Position numbers and translations under genes: made by a program
In this document: in pieces, positions 8,454 through 17,061 of the stretch
How the letters are laid out: the number at the start of each line of letters is the position of its first letter
How positions within the stretch are numbered: position 1 is the stretch's first letter
Source: REDI01 sp038123735
Lineage (GTDB): Bacteria; Myxococcota_A; UBA796; GCA-2862545
Length of the DNA stretch: 24,420 bases
Reading direction: 5' to 3'
Assembly (NCBI GenBank): GCA_038123735.1
Contig: JAYPAP010000045.1
Coordinates: 1 to 24,420, forward strand
The notes under the pieces: model-generated
Seen by the model: only the letters and a program-made list of their open reading frames with translations
Databases searched by the model: none
What the model was told of the DNA's origin: nothing

Positions 8454-9576
8454 TCAGTCAGTGACCGAGCCAAGGGTGCCTTCTGCCCGCGCGGCGAGCC
8501 AGGCTTCCATGAACGGATCCAGGTCTCCATCGAGGACTTTATCGACGCTACCCGAGGTTTCTCCTGTACGAAGGTCCTTCACCTGCTGGTAAGGCTGCAG
8601 AACGTAGCTCCGAATTTGGCTCCCGAAGTCAATCTTCTTCTTTTGAGCATTCATTTCGGCCTGGGCTTCAAGTCGTTTTTCAAGCTCCAGTTGGTACAGG
8701 CGAGCACGGAGCATTTTCATAGCTTTATCGCGGTTTTTATGCTGGCTACGCTCGGCGGAGCACTTGACGACTACCCCGGTTGGCTCGTGAATGAGCCGCA
8801 CCGCAGAGTCGGTGGTATTGACGTGCTGCCCGCCCGCACCGCCTGCTCGCATGGTCTCCATTCGCACATCGGCCGGGTTGATCTCGACCTCGATCGTATC
8901 ATCCACTTCAGGGTAGGCCGCGACCGCCGCAAAGGCTGTGTGCCGACGTGCCTGTTGGTCAAACGGCGAAATCCTCACCAGCCGATGCACGCCGATCTCA
9001 GACTGAAGATAGCCGAAGGCAAAGGCTCCCCGGATCGCAAGAGTGGCCGACTTAATGCCAGCCTCATCACCTGGGGAGTGCTCCAGCATCTCCACCGAAA
9101 ACCCACGCTTCTCTGCCCAACGGGTGAACATGCGCAGGAGCATATCGGCCCAGTCTGCGGCATCGATCCCGCCAGCACCGGGGTTAAACTCAACAATCGC
9201 GTCCATAGAATCGTGCTCTTCAGAGAGCAGCCGACGCGTCTCTAACGCCCTCACCGCCGCATCAAGCTCAGGAAGCTGGGACCGTGCTTCACTGGCCGTC
9301 TCGGAGTCTTCCATCTCCGATGCCAACTCGATGAGAGTAGAGATATCATCTCGGGTCTCCGAGATCTGTTCCCAGTCTTTTACGACGCGCTCAAGAATAC
9401 CCTTCTCTTTGAGGATCTTTTGAGCCGCAGCCTGATCATCCCAGAATCCGGGCATCGCCGACTGCTGGTCCAGGTCGTTCACCCGGTTGCGCTTGCCCTC
9501 TACGTCAAAGATGCCCCCAAAGGGCATCCACTCGCTCCGAAATTGGCATTAACTCTGACGCGATATCGTCGAACAT
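8454..9576 (-). CDS. prfB: Peptide chain release factor 2, with programmed +1 frameshift
   Basis: Recognises UAA/UGA stop codons and triggers peptide release. The gene is in two frames: 23 codons from ATG 9574-9576 (MFDDIASELMPISERVDALW-GHL) end at CTT followed by in-frame TGA (9505-9507); a +1 shift reads GAC and continues DVEGKRNRV for 350 residues to 8454, total 373 residues (E. coli 365). The catalytic GGQ is at about 248-250 (GGAGGQHVN) and the stop-codon-reading SPF at about 203-205. A GGGGG ribosome-binding-like run sits exactly 3 bases before CTT, as in E. coli prfB. AGGAG precedes the ATG by 9 bases. A start inside the second frame (ATG 9525-9527) would drop the conserved N-terminal helix and is not used. 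It lies 28 bases downstream of ybeY. Confidence 0.96.
9504..9518 (-). promoter_or_regulatory. prfB +1 recoding site (RF2 autoregulation)
   Basis: Minus-strand sequence TTTGGGGGCATCTTTGAC contains an internal Shine-Dalgarno-like GGGGG (9514-9518), a 3-base spacer, the slippery CTT (9508-9510) and UGA followed by C, the poorest termination context. The layout matches the known RF2 feedback element: low RF2 lets the ribosome slip +1 and make more RF2. Function is from the established family mechanism; the sequence match is direct. Confidence 0.95.
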
Positions 9577-9604
9577 GACAGGGCTCTCCTGGCTCGGCCC
9601 GGCC

Positions 9605-10048
9605 CTAACGCACATCACCCGATGTCGCCCACCCCACGAGCCCATCATGCGCGGCCCCGAGCACAGCCAGCAACGCCCGCTCTTCGGCAGCCATGCGTTG
9701 CGCCTCAGGCTCTGAATGGTGGTCATGACCCAACAAGTGGCAGAACCCATGAACCAATAGCACCCGAACCTCGGTGTATAGGTCGTGGCGGCGTTCCTGA
9801 GCTTGGCGCTCGGCGGTTTCCAGACTGACCGCGATATCGCCGAGGAGCGGTGGATCCATCTCAAACGACAATACGTCTGTCGCCTTATCGAGCTGACGAT
9901 AGATCAGGTTAAGACTGCGGATCTCTTCATCATTCGTCAGCCGTATGGACAGCTCTCGCCCGTCACCACGTACGCGAAGGAGTTCCTCTGCATCGGCCTG
10001 CAGTCGTTCGACAAACTCAAACGACACGCCATCCGCCACCGAGATCAT
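9605..10048 (-). CDS. ybeY: Endoribonuclease YbeY (16S rRNA maturation factor)
   Basis: Zinc-dependent single-strand endoribonuclease needed for 16S rRNA 3'-end maturation and ribosome quality control. The 147 residues contain the signature HGFCHLLGHDH with the three metal ligands His100, His104 and His110, and the conserved upstream TDVLSFEMD and LLGDIAVS strands. Length is typical (about 150). The open frame runs about 90 codons further upstream inside the 7TM-HD gene; the ATG at 10046-10048 has AAGGGG just before it, lies 2 bases after that gene's TAA, and gives the normal N-terminus. The order phoH, pgpH-like, ybeY is a widely conserved neighbourhood, and PhoH and YbeY are known functional partners. 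Confidence 0.95.
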   Translation of the reverse strand: MISVADGVSFEFVERLQADAEELLRVRGDGRELSIRLTNDEEIRSLNLIYRQLDKATDVLSFEMDPPLLGDIAVSLETAERQAQERRHDLYTEVRVLLVHGFCHLLGHDHHSEPEAQRMAAEERALLAVLGAAHDGLVGWATSGDVR

Positions 10049-10050
10049 AC

Positions 10051-12456
10051 TTACCCCTTTTCTCCTGGCAAATGGTCGAGAGACTCGTAATCCCCCGCGG
10101 CGGTCGAGGCAGATGAGTTCGCCGACTTCAGCTGGGATTCGGGGGGCAACTCGAGGGTGATGACTTTCTCCGAGTCGCCTCGCGGCGGTGGAGGCGGGAT
10201 ATCTTTTCGCACCCCTCCCGAAAGATGGGCGGTCTCTCCGTACTCGATGCGCTGATGGTGAATGCCCATAAGCACCCCCACAAAGGCATCGGTGATGGCG
10301 TACAATTCTTTGAATGTAAGCGGGCAAAGCTCAAATTGGTCGTCTGCCATGACCGAGTTGATGATGGCATGGACCATCGAACGGAACTTTTGCTCGGTAG
10401 GTTCCTTGATCGTCCGGGTGGCCGCCTCGACCTTATCCGCCAACATCAAGATGCCTGATTCCTTGGAATTAGGCTTTGGTCCTGGGTAGCGGAATCTAGA
10501 CTCGTCGACCTGCGACGGGTCATGATCAACTTCATCCAGTGCTTTCGCATAAAAGTACTTGAGGAGCCCAGTCCCGTGATGCATCAAGATATTGTCGATG
10601 CATGGTTGGGGTAGCGCGTGCTTTTTCGCTAATTCGACCCCGTCGGTGACATGGGAGATAATGATCGCTGCGGACGTATACGGGTCCAGGCCCTGATGCT
10701 TATTCCCGCCGGTTCCTTGGTTCTCAACGTAGTACTGCGGCTTGAGGGACTTTCCGATATCGTGAAAATAGGCGGCAACCCTAGTCTGAAGCGCATTAGC
10801 TCCGATGGCCTCGCAGCCTGCTTCCGATAACGACCCAACCACGACGGAATGGTGATAGCTGCCGGGCGCTCGCAGCATCAATTGCCGCATCAATGGGTGA
10901 TTGAGATTGGCCAGCTCCATCATTCTGTAATCGGTCGTGAATCCCACGCGCTCGAAGAGCGGCATCAAGCCCAATACAAGAAAGCTGCTCACGATTCCAC
11001 CGGTGAAGGCGAATACCGTGGACCACAGAGGCTCGGCAGACGCGCTGAAGATTCCATCACTCGATGCGAAGTACCCATTCAATACGAACACCATCAGCGC
11101 CATAATCGCGTTGATGAGCCCTACCAAGGCACCTGCACGCAAGACCGACAACCGCTCTCGGGTATGGCTCACCAAGCCAATGGCCACCACCGCCGACACC
11201 ATCACATAAATGGACATCAAGGCATCGAGATCCATGATGAGACCGGCTGTCGCTGCCAAGATCAACGACCCAGCTAATGCCCAAGACACACTGACGAGTT
11301 GCCGTGTGAGCATGGAAAGTCCCGCGACCGGCACCAGGAACCATACACTCTCAGGCGTACATTCGTAGCCGACCAGGCCAGCAATCCCCTCCGAGGACAG
11401 AACCACAAACCGCGTGAGCAGGGTCAGGAGCAGGACCAGAACGCCCACAGACAGGAGGTCTCGATACGCGACGCTAAACTTCGATGAAGTAGCTCGGCCC
11501 ACCTGAATGGCGATTCCTGAGACCAGCCCGATAAAGCAGACGACGCCCAAAAACTGAAGCCACAGTGCCGACCCAGTGGTGGCTTGGAGGGCTTCGATCC
11601 GAGCGAGCTGGCTGGCCGATACCCGGTACCCATCTTGAAGCAGGATTTCTCCACGCTGAACCGTTTCGAAAACCTCTCCGACAGCTTTACCAGCAAGGGT
11701 GCGTCGGTTTTCCGTGAGTGCTTTATCAGCAAAAAGGTTTGGGCGAACGACGGCCCTCGCCACGCTCGCACCGGTGAACGCTCGCGGCTCTTCCTCTAGC
11801 ATCAACGAAGACCGAACGTCGATTTCTCGGCGCACATCGCCCGGGACCTTAATCGCTTCGAAGTCCTCGACGATCTCCCCAAACGCGGAGGGCTGATCCG
11901 ACGACACCACCAAGAGCTTTCCTTCACCGACCGGTAGCTCGCTACGTTTGGACACCACATAGGTCCCAACGGACTCCCGCAGAAGTCCAACCACCACCGC
12001 CTGCATCGACTCGGAAAATCGGTCGTCGACAAGCGCGTCGACTTCAGCTGGCGTGAGCGACACCTCAAGCGCCTCAAGGAACATCTGAGCAGCACGCCCA
12101 CGAACATCTGGGAGGAGTTCCGACGCAGACTGCCCATTCTCGGACTTCGGCAATCCCGCCCGCCCGGCTTCAAAGGCAGCCTCTACCCTGGCAATATCGT
12201 TGGCGAATGCACGTGCTTCGTGCCGAAAAGCGAGGGGAACCTCTTCCCGGGCCTGCTGGACTCGACGCTCACGCTCCACCCGATTGTTGTAGGTATACGT
12301 CCGCGGGGACTTGAGTGTTCGTGGAGCCACGTCGCCAACCGACAAGCCCTCAGAACTTGGGCCCCCATAGTCGATGACCAAAGCCCCAATGCCGAAACAA
12401 AACAGGAGCAGCACGCCGAATCGCAGCACCTGCCCCATGGAGACGAGGGCCTTCAT
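10051..12456 (-). CDS. pgpH: PgpH-type 7TM-HD cyclic dinucleotide phosphodiesterase
   Basis: Membrane protein of the 7TMR-HD family; characterised members (Listeria PgpH) hydrolyse c-di-AMP. The 801 residues show an N-terminal membrane segment (about 12-30), an extracytoplasmic domain (about 35-290), a cluster of membrane helices (about 295-500) and a cytoplasmic HD domain with GSYHHSVVVG, HDIGK at 565-569, HHGT from 626 and FRYPGPKPNSKESGILMLADKVEA. All expected HD metal ligands appear present, so catalysis is likely. The Pro-rich tail after residue 755 (PPPPPRGD) is variable. Whether the substrate here is c-di-AMP cannot be told: no diadenylate cyclase is in the window. ATG overlaps the phoH stop as ATGA (12453-12456); ybeY follows after 2 bases. 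Confidence 0.92.
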   Translation of the reverse strand: MKALVSMGQVLRFGVLLLFCFGIGALVIDYGGPSSEGLSVGDVAPRTLKSPRTYTYNNRVERERRVQQAREEVPLAFRHEARAFANDIARVEAAFEAGRAGLPKSENGQSASELLPDVRGRAAQMFLEALEVSLTPAEVDALVDDRFSESMQAVVVGLLRESVGTYVVSKRSELPVGEGKLLVVSSDQPSAFGEIVEDFEAIKVPGDVRREIDVRSSLMLEEEPRAFTGASVARAVVRPNLFADKALTENRRTLAGKAVGEVFETVQRGEILLQDGYRVSASQLARIEALQATTGSALWLQFLGVVCFIGLVSGIAIQVGRATSSKFSVAYRDLLSVGVLVLLLTLLTRFVVLSSEGIAGLVGYECTPESVWFLVPVAGLSMLTRQLVSVSWALAGSLILAATAGLIMDLDALMSIYVMVSAVVAIGLVSHTRERLSVLRAGALVGLINAIMALMVFVLNGYFASSDGIFSASAEPLWSTVFAFTGGIVSSFLVLGLMPLFERVGFTTDYRMMELANLNHPLMRQLMLRAPGSYHHSVVVGSLSEAGCEAIGANALQTRVAAYFHDIGKSLKPQYYVENQGTGGNKHQGLDPYTSAAIIISHVTDGVELAKKHALPQPCIDNILMHHGTGLLKYFYAKALDEVDHDPSQVDESRFRYPGPKPNSKESGILMLADKVEAATRTIKEPTEQKFRSMVHAIINSVMADDQFELCPLTFKELYAITDAFVGVLMGIHHQRIEYGETAHLSGGVRKDIPPPPPRGDSEKVITLELPPESQLKSANSSASTAAGDYESLDHLPGEKG

Positions 12457-13436
12457 CGACGCCCCCTCGGACCCGTAGCCCGAAGCTCTGCAGCCGCTTC
12501 GCCAGCTTCGCGGGTGGCATCACGCTCATAGGCCTCTACGATTGCGCCGACCAATGGGTGCCGCACGACATCGGTGGCCGTCATTCGGGCCACGCCCACC
12601 GCAGGTACGTCACCGAGAACGTGCAGCGCGTGGGCAAGCCCGGAACGCTGTCCTCGCTGCAGATCCACTTGGGTATCGTCACCTGTAATCACCATTCTCC
12701 CACGATTACCCAGTCGTGTCAGGAACATTTTCATCTGCTCTACGGTCGTATTCTGAGCCTCATCGAGAAGGACGTATGCGTCAGCCAACGTTCGGCCTCG
12801 CATGAATGCCAGTGGAGCGACCTCGATAATTTGCTTTTCCAGCATCCGAATCGTGCGCTCCGGGGACAACATTTCATACAGAGCATCGTAGAGGGGTCGC
12901 AGATAGGGGTCGACTTTTTCCGTGAGGTCGCCAGGAAGAAACCCGAGCTTCTCCCCTGCTTCAACTGCAGGTCGCGTGAGCACCAGGCGCTTGACCTGCC
13001 CTGCTTGCAGCGCTTGAACAGCCGTGGCGACGGCGAGATAGGTCTTGCCAGTACCCGCTGGACCAACCCCAAATACGACATCATGACCTTGCAACACGCG
13101 AACATACTGGGCTTGGCCCGGAGTTCGAGGGGTAATGCTGTGGCCGTTCGCTTTCACTAGAACCGTGTGCTGCACCAAGCCGCCAAGATCGGTATCCGGA
13201 TCGCGCTCAAGCATTCTGACCGCCTGCTCCACATCACTACGATGCAGTTGTTTACCGGCACGGACGAGCTCCAGCAATTGCTCCAACGCGTCCAGCGCAT
13301 CCGTGGCCCGTGCTCCTTCGCCGATCATCAAGAGGTCGCCACGCTGGGATACGGTGACACCAAACACCCGCTCCACCAACTTCAGATGCGCCCCATACTC
13401 CCCCACCAACTCTCGTAGTTGGGAGATCGATTTCAC
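12453..13436 (-). CDS. phoH: PhoH-family ATPase (YbeZ-type)
   Basis: RNA-linked P-loop ATPase/helicase-like protein that works with YbeY. Counting from GTG 13434-13436, 327 residues: Walker A GPAGTGKT (125-132), LTRPAVEAGEKLGFLPGDL, VDPYLRPLYDALYEML, Walker B LLDEAQNTT and MFLTRLG...VITGDDTQ, all diagnostic. The GTG has no ribosome-binding site and cuts off the first beta-strand: the 17 codons upstream (down from the TAG at 13488-13490) read ...IADENLTL in frame, aligning with the E. coli YbeZ N-terminus (REITL). A GAGGTGG lies at 13467-13473, 3 bases before an ATC (13461-13463). The true start is therefore probably upstream of the annotated GTG, at a non-AUG codon or a miscalled ATG. Confidence 0.94.
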   Translation of the reverse strand: MKSISQLRELVGEYGAHLKLVERVFGVTVSQRGDLLMIGEGARATDALDALEQLLELVRAGKQLHRSDVEQAVRMLERDPDTDLGGLVQHTVLVKANGHSITPRTPGQAQYVRVLQGHDVVFGVGPAGTGKTYLAVATAVQALQAGQVKRLVLTRPAVEAGEKLGFLPGDLTEKVDPYLRPLYDALYEMLSPERTIRMLEKQIIEVAPLAFMRGRTLADAYVLLDEAQNTTVEQMKMFLTRLGNRGRMVITGDDTQVDLQRGQRSGLAHALHVLGDVPAVGVARMTATDVVRHPLVGAIVEAYERDATREAGEAAAELRATGPRGRR

Positions 13437-13460
13437 TCGGAGGGTCAGATTTTCGTCGGC

Positions 13461-13473
13461 GATGCGCCACCTC
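13461..13473 (-). promoter_or_regulatory. Ribosome-binding site pointing to a non-AUG phoH start
   Basis: GAGGTGG (13467-13473) is followed after CGC by ATC (13461-13463), in frame with phoH and upstream of conserved-looking residues. The first four bases, GAGG, are 6 bases from ATC. The annotated GTG at 13436 has no such site. This suggests initiation at ATC, as known for rare AUU/AUC starts, or an ATG altered by a base error. Confidence 0.4.
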
Positions 13474-13487
13474 GGTCGTTGGTCGGC

Positions 13488-15554
13488 CTATGCGGTCCTG
13501 CCGTGCGCTAACCGCATCGTGCCAGACCGCGCACGGGAAGCCAGACTGCGTGTAACAGACGACAAAGCCGAGTCGGGCACCCAGTCGTAGTGGCTATATC
13601 CCGTCTCAAACCATCCTAAACCGTGGGTAATCCCGCGAAGTTTCTCGGCGAAGCCTTGAAGTGACCGCTCCGGGCATAGGGCACTGACCACGCCATCTCC
13701 CGCCGAAGACACGCCCGTTATTCTGCCTTCTCGCAATGAAATTTCGTGGATTACATGGCCGACATGCGCATCTTCCACATGGATTTGCAGCTTGAGCCAT
13801 GGCTCTACAATTCGCGTCTCCGCGCGCTCCAGTGCGACATGGACGGCTTCAGCCGCCGCTCGCGCGAAGTGGGACTCTTCACTACACAGGACATCGTATT
13901 CCCCTTGGGTACACGTCACGCGAAGCCCAACTACGGGAAGGCCCGCTCTGGGGCCGTATTCACAAGCCGTCTTTACTCCGGTGGCTACCCCGGAGATCAG
14001 TCTGCCTGGCACCATGCTCTCCGCTACCTGATTCTCGAACTCCACCGCCTCAACGTGCGGCGCCGGCATCAACGAGATGTCGCATTCGCCAAACTCTTCG
14101 ACAAGCCCCGCGATGGTCTTGACGTGCCGCCCGTGGGCCCCGGTCACCGTGAGCGTAGGCGCCTCACGGTAATTGACGGTGGGAAGTGATAAGTCAGCAG
14201 CAATCCCGAATACATCAACGAGATGTTGCTGTATGCGCAAGATGGGCTCAATCGCCGGAGCGCCGAGGACCGGTGCCCCTGTGACGTCGTCGAAGGACAA
14301 TGAAACCGACGTTTCACAGGATATTACGTCCTTGAGCACCTGTTCCACGCGAGAGCGCATCGAGACAGCCACATCGAGCAGTCGCCGCACCATTGTGGGC
14401 ATAGCCAAGGACGGAGGCGCGCAGATACCATGCCCCGAAGCCAGCGTATGCCCAACGGAGGCGTGGACTGGCTCATACGTCGCTACCACGGCACCTGCCG
14501 ATGTGTGGCTCGCCAAATTGCGGCGTGTCCCTCGCAAGTGAAAGAGCTTGCGTGGCTTCGAGGTGGCGTGCGTCTCCCCCGTTATCCATGTTTTACAGCC
14601 CTCTACGTTGCCATCCCAGACTCGGAGCAATGTTTGCACTCGCCCATCGGGTTCGATCGTGCGGCGAACGACCGTGGCTGAGAATCCACCCGGCTCCACC
14701 TCCGCCCAGGCTGGCACCGATCGCCGCGGCAGGATGCTCACGAGCGCATCGAGCAACGGCACCGCGCCCATCTCAAAGGCCGATGAACAGAGTAGTACCG
14801 GAATAATTTTCCCGTTCTCCACCCCTTCACGCAGCCCCTCAGCGACATCTTCTGCACTCAGTTCGAAGTATTCCAAGTACCGTTCCAGCCGTTCGTCGTT
14901 GAGCATCGCCACCCGCTCGACGAGGCGCTCTCGTGCATCGTTCGCTGTTGCCCGAAGTCGGTCTGGAATCGGCTCGCTAGAAAACGCGCCTTCGTCGCCA
15001 TATCGAAGAACGCAGCCCCGAAGCAGGTCGATTAGGCCGCGTACCTGATGGTCCTCATCGAAGAAGGGTATCTGAAGTTGCAACGCCTGCTTTCCGGATA
15101 ATGCTTCAATCTCCGTTTGGATGCTCTGAATGTCGTGAGCGAGATCAATCTTTTGAATCACCGCGATCGACGGGGTCTCCCGTACGAGCGCACGAGCAGG
15201 ACCAGCGACTGTGCCCACCCCATCATTCGCCGCCACCACGAGCACAGTGGCATCCATGGCCGGCGCGAGGGAGACAATATCCCCTGCTAGACCCACACAA
15301 CCGGGGGTGTCGAATAGGTAGAGGCGCTCGTCTCCGTGGTTCAGCCATGCGTGGTTAATCCCGCAGGTTCCACGAAGTAGCGGCGCGCCGCCACTACCCT
15401 CGAGGAGCGATGTTTTTTCGTCCACGCGGCCCATCCGCCGAGTCACCCCTGCAGCATGGAGCAACATATCGCCGAGTGACGTCTTTCCTGAACAGCGGTG
15501 ACCAACCAGGGCAAAAGCCCGTGAATGGAGTGAGTCGTTACCGCCATCCGCCAT
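13488..15554 (-). CDS. Divergent elongation factor G-like GTPase paralogue
   Basis: The 688-residue protein has the length and domain order of EF-G: G domain (about 12-275), domain II (about 290-385), III (about 400-475), IV (about 480-590) and V (about 595-670). P-loop GHRCSGKT (18-25) is intact. Other GTPase elements are eroded: switch I RGITI is RGTCGI (61-66), G3 is DTPGC instead of DTPGH (82-86; the activating His is lost), and the guanine-specificity NKxD is QKID (134-137). In domain IV, YREAPTLTVTGAHGRHVK is recognisable, but the SGGRGQYG tip loop that enters the decoding centre is changed to IAGLVEEFGE. It is not the main EF-G; the role is unknown. The ATG (15552-15554) follows a GGGGGG. 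It ends in TAG, in the same frame as phoH. Confidence 0.88.
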   Translation of the reverse strand: MADGGNDSLHSRAFALVGHRCSGKTSLGDMLLHAAGVTRRMGRVDEKTSLLEGSGGAPLLRGTCGINHAWLNHGDERLYLFDTPGCVGLAGDIVSLAPAMDATVLVVAANDGVGTVAGPARALVRETPSIAVIQKIDLAHDIQSIQTEIEALSGKQALQLQIPFFDEDHQVRGLIDLLRGCVLRYGDEGAFSSEPIPDRLRATANDARERLVERVAMLNDERLERYLEYFELSAEDVAEGLREGVENGKIIPVLLCSSAFEMGAVPLLDALVSILPRRSVPAWAEVEPGGFSATVVRRTIEPDGRVQTLLRVWDGNVEGCKTWITGETHATSKPRKLFHLRGTRRNLASHTSAGAVVATYEPVHASVGHTLASGHGICAPPSLAMPTMVRRLLDVAVSMRSRVEQVLKDVISCETSVSLSFDDVTGAPVLGAPAIEPILRIQQHLVDVFGIAADLSLPTVNYREAPTLTVTGAHGRHVKTIAGLVEEFGECDISLMPAPHVEAVEFENQVAESMVPGRLISGVATGVKTACEYGPRAGLPVVGLRVTCTQGEYDVLCSEESHFARAAAEAVHVALERAETRIVEPWLKLQIHVEDAHVGHVIHEISLREGRITGVSSAGDGVVSALCPERSLQGFAEKLRGITHGLGWFETGYSHYDWVPDSALSSVTRSLASRARSGTMRLAHGRTA

Positions 15555-15583
15555 TGAGAACCCCCCAAAAAGGAAGCTTTCTC

Positions 15584-15613
15584 AGTCTAGATCCGATCAC
15601 TGCATGGCGTCAA
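15584..15613 (-). promoter_or_regulatory. Candidate sigma70-type promoter upstream of EF-G-like gene
   Basis: On the minus strand TTGACG (15608-15613), an 18-base spacer, then TAGACT (15584-15589), about 30 bases before the EF-G-like ATG. The -35 matches consensus in five of six positions and the -10 in four of six. It lies in the 91-base gap between the Cys-rich lipoprotein stop and the EF-G-like start, a sensible place for the promoter of the EF-G-like/phoH/pgpH/ybeY/prfB unit. No intrinsic terminator is visible in the same gap. Confidence 0.4.
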
Positions 15614-15645
15614 GGCATGGCTTGTGAAGCCCGGTCACAAAATCG

Positions 15646-17061
15646 TCAACCGCCGCGAGGCGTTGGGTCGCAAACATCGCCCAGACCGTCACCATCGGAG
15701 TCCGTCTGGTCGGGCGCCCATGGCCCATCCGACTGCAGCGAGATCTCCAGGTCCGTAAGAGGGGCCACGTTGTCCGCGTCCTTAAATCGGGCGAATAGTC
15801 CCCAACCTCCGCCCTGGTCGTACACTTTGACCAAGAGTCTCTGCCACTCCCCGGTGAGCGCGACTGGAACCACATTCTTGTCTTGGGAAGTACCTTGGCA
15901 ACGCGGATCCTCAAGAATCACGCTGTCATCCAGCCAAGCTCGCACCCCATCGTCTGGACCGAGCGCCACCGTCGCATCCATAGGCCCCGATGGAGAACGA
16001 ACCCACAATGCCAAGTAAATTTCCCGCGGCTGGCTTCCGCCAAACTCGGCGCCCAACGCCAATCGATCACTGTCGGTGAACCACGGTGCCCAGGCCTTGC
16101 CCTCGACGCTGATCCCTGCCTCAATCGTCGCGTTCGCATCGTTAGGGGTCAGGCGATCGGGCGTGGGCATGCACCGATCCGTCGACCGAATTCCCTCCAG
16201 AGGTCCTACCGCCAGCCAGCTCTGCAACCAGCCGCCAGGACCCGGGTAGAGCAAGATGGGCTCTCCGCTATTCGGCACGAGCGGGCAGTTGTCATCCTCA
16301 TCGTTAATCCCGTCGCCATCGTCATCATCATCACACTCATTGGGCTGACCGTCTCCATCTGGATCGTCCTCTTTTCGCCAGGGCACGCCCTCAAGATCAC
16401 ACCCTTGGCCCGTCTCAATCTCAAGAGCGTAGGACGCCACGTCACGATCGAGCAGACCAGATGCGCAGACCGCCCAACGACCCGCGTCTACGAATCGGGC
16501 ATTGGGCTGCCGAACCGGGTCGAGAGGATGACACCCCTCCGTGCCAGCCGCCCCAGTAGCCACCAGGTCACCGCTAGGACTAAACAACTCCAACTGCACC
16601 CCCGGACACTCCGGGCTGGGAACGGCATCTGCCCGAACATATCCACCCTGCTCGACCTCAACGGCCCAGCAGTCCCGATCGCCGCCCATCGCACTTCCGT
16701 GCACGAGCGCAGCGGATGAATTGGCTTGAACAGGGAGGTCATTGGGTTCAGCCTCTAGGACTCCCTCCTCCGCAACGCAGTCCGGGGTGCACCCATCACC
16801 CCCCACATCATTGGCGTCATCACACGACTCGTCCGGACTATCGACGACGCCGTCACCACAAATCGGCAGCGTACAGTCCAGGCGACACGCACCTGGAGCG
16901 TCTCCGTTATTCACGCCGTCGTCACAGGCTTCACCCAACTCGATATCTAGCGTGCCATCACCACATTCCGGAGGTGGAGGTGCACAGGTAACCATGGCGA
17001 GGGTCAGGAAAATTGGGCTTACAGCAAAGATACGCAAGCCAGACTCCTTTGGCTTTGGCAT
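15646..17061 (-). CDS. Cys-rich lipoprotein: Myxococcus repeat, PPC-like and TSP3 repeats
   Basis: Predicted surface or periplasmic lipoprotein of 471 residues. The signal peptide leads to Cys26 (LAMVTC, an atypical lipobox). Then come two Myxococcus-type Cys-rich repeats (about 32-90: CGDGTLDIELGEACDDG..., CGDGVVD...ESCDDANDVGGDGCTPDC), a PPC-like beta domain starting AEPNDLPVQANSS (about 98-215), calcium-binding thrombospondin type 3 repeats (DPDGDGQPNECDDDDDGDG..., about 232-256), a beta-rich domain resembling PA14/carbohydrate-binding modules (about 270-450; GPDDGVRAWLDD) and a final TSP3 unit (DSDGDGLGDVCDP). Such proteins are typical of Myxococcota/Bradymonadota. Start ATG 17059-17061 gives a proper signal peptide; another in-frame ATG at 17103 adds 14 residues. 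Neither has a clear ribosome-binding site. Divergent from the FHA gene. Confidence 0.88.
   Translation of the reverse strand: MPKPKESGLRIFAVSPIFLTLAMVTCAPPPPECGDGTLDIELGEACDDGVNNGDAPGACRLDCTLPICGDGVVDSPDESCDDANDVGGDGCTPDCVAEEGVLEAEPNDLPVQANSSAALVHGSAMGGDRDCWAVEVEQGGYVRADAVPSPECPGVQLELFSPSGDLVATGAAGTEGCHPLDPVRQPNARFVDAGRWAVCASGLLDRDVASYALEIETGQGCDLEGVPWRKEDDPDGDGQPNECDDDDDGDGINDEDDNCPLVPNSGEPILLYPGPGGWLQSWLAVGPLEGIRSTDRCMPTPDRLTPNDANATIEAGISVEGKAWAPWFTDSDRLALGAEFGGSQPREIYLALWVRSPSGPMDATVALGPDDGVRAWLDDSVILEDPRCQGTSQDKNVVPVALTGEWQRLLVKVYDQGGGWGLFARFKDADNVAPLTDLEISLQSDGPWAPDQTDSDGDGLGDVCDPTPRGG

Noticed and set aside
9525..9527. ATG inside prfB as the start of a 357-residue RF2
   Set aside because: Would ignore the perfect CTT TGA C recoding site and lose the 23-codon leader; the frameshift model restores normal length.
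15883..16719. 278-codon open frame on the plus strand
   Set aside because: Antisense to the Cys-rich/TSP3 lipoprotein, whose domain structure is clear; no recognisable motif or ribosome-binding site.
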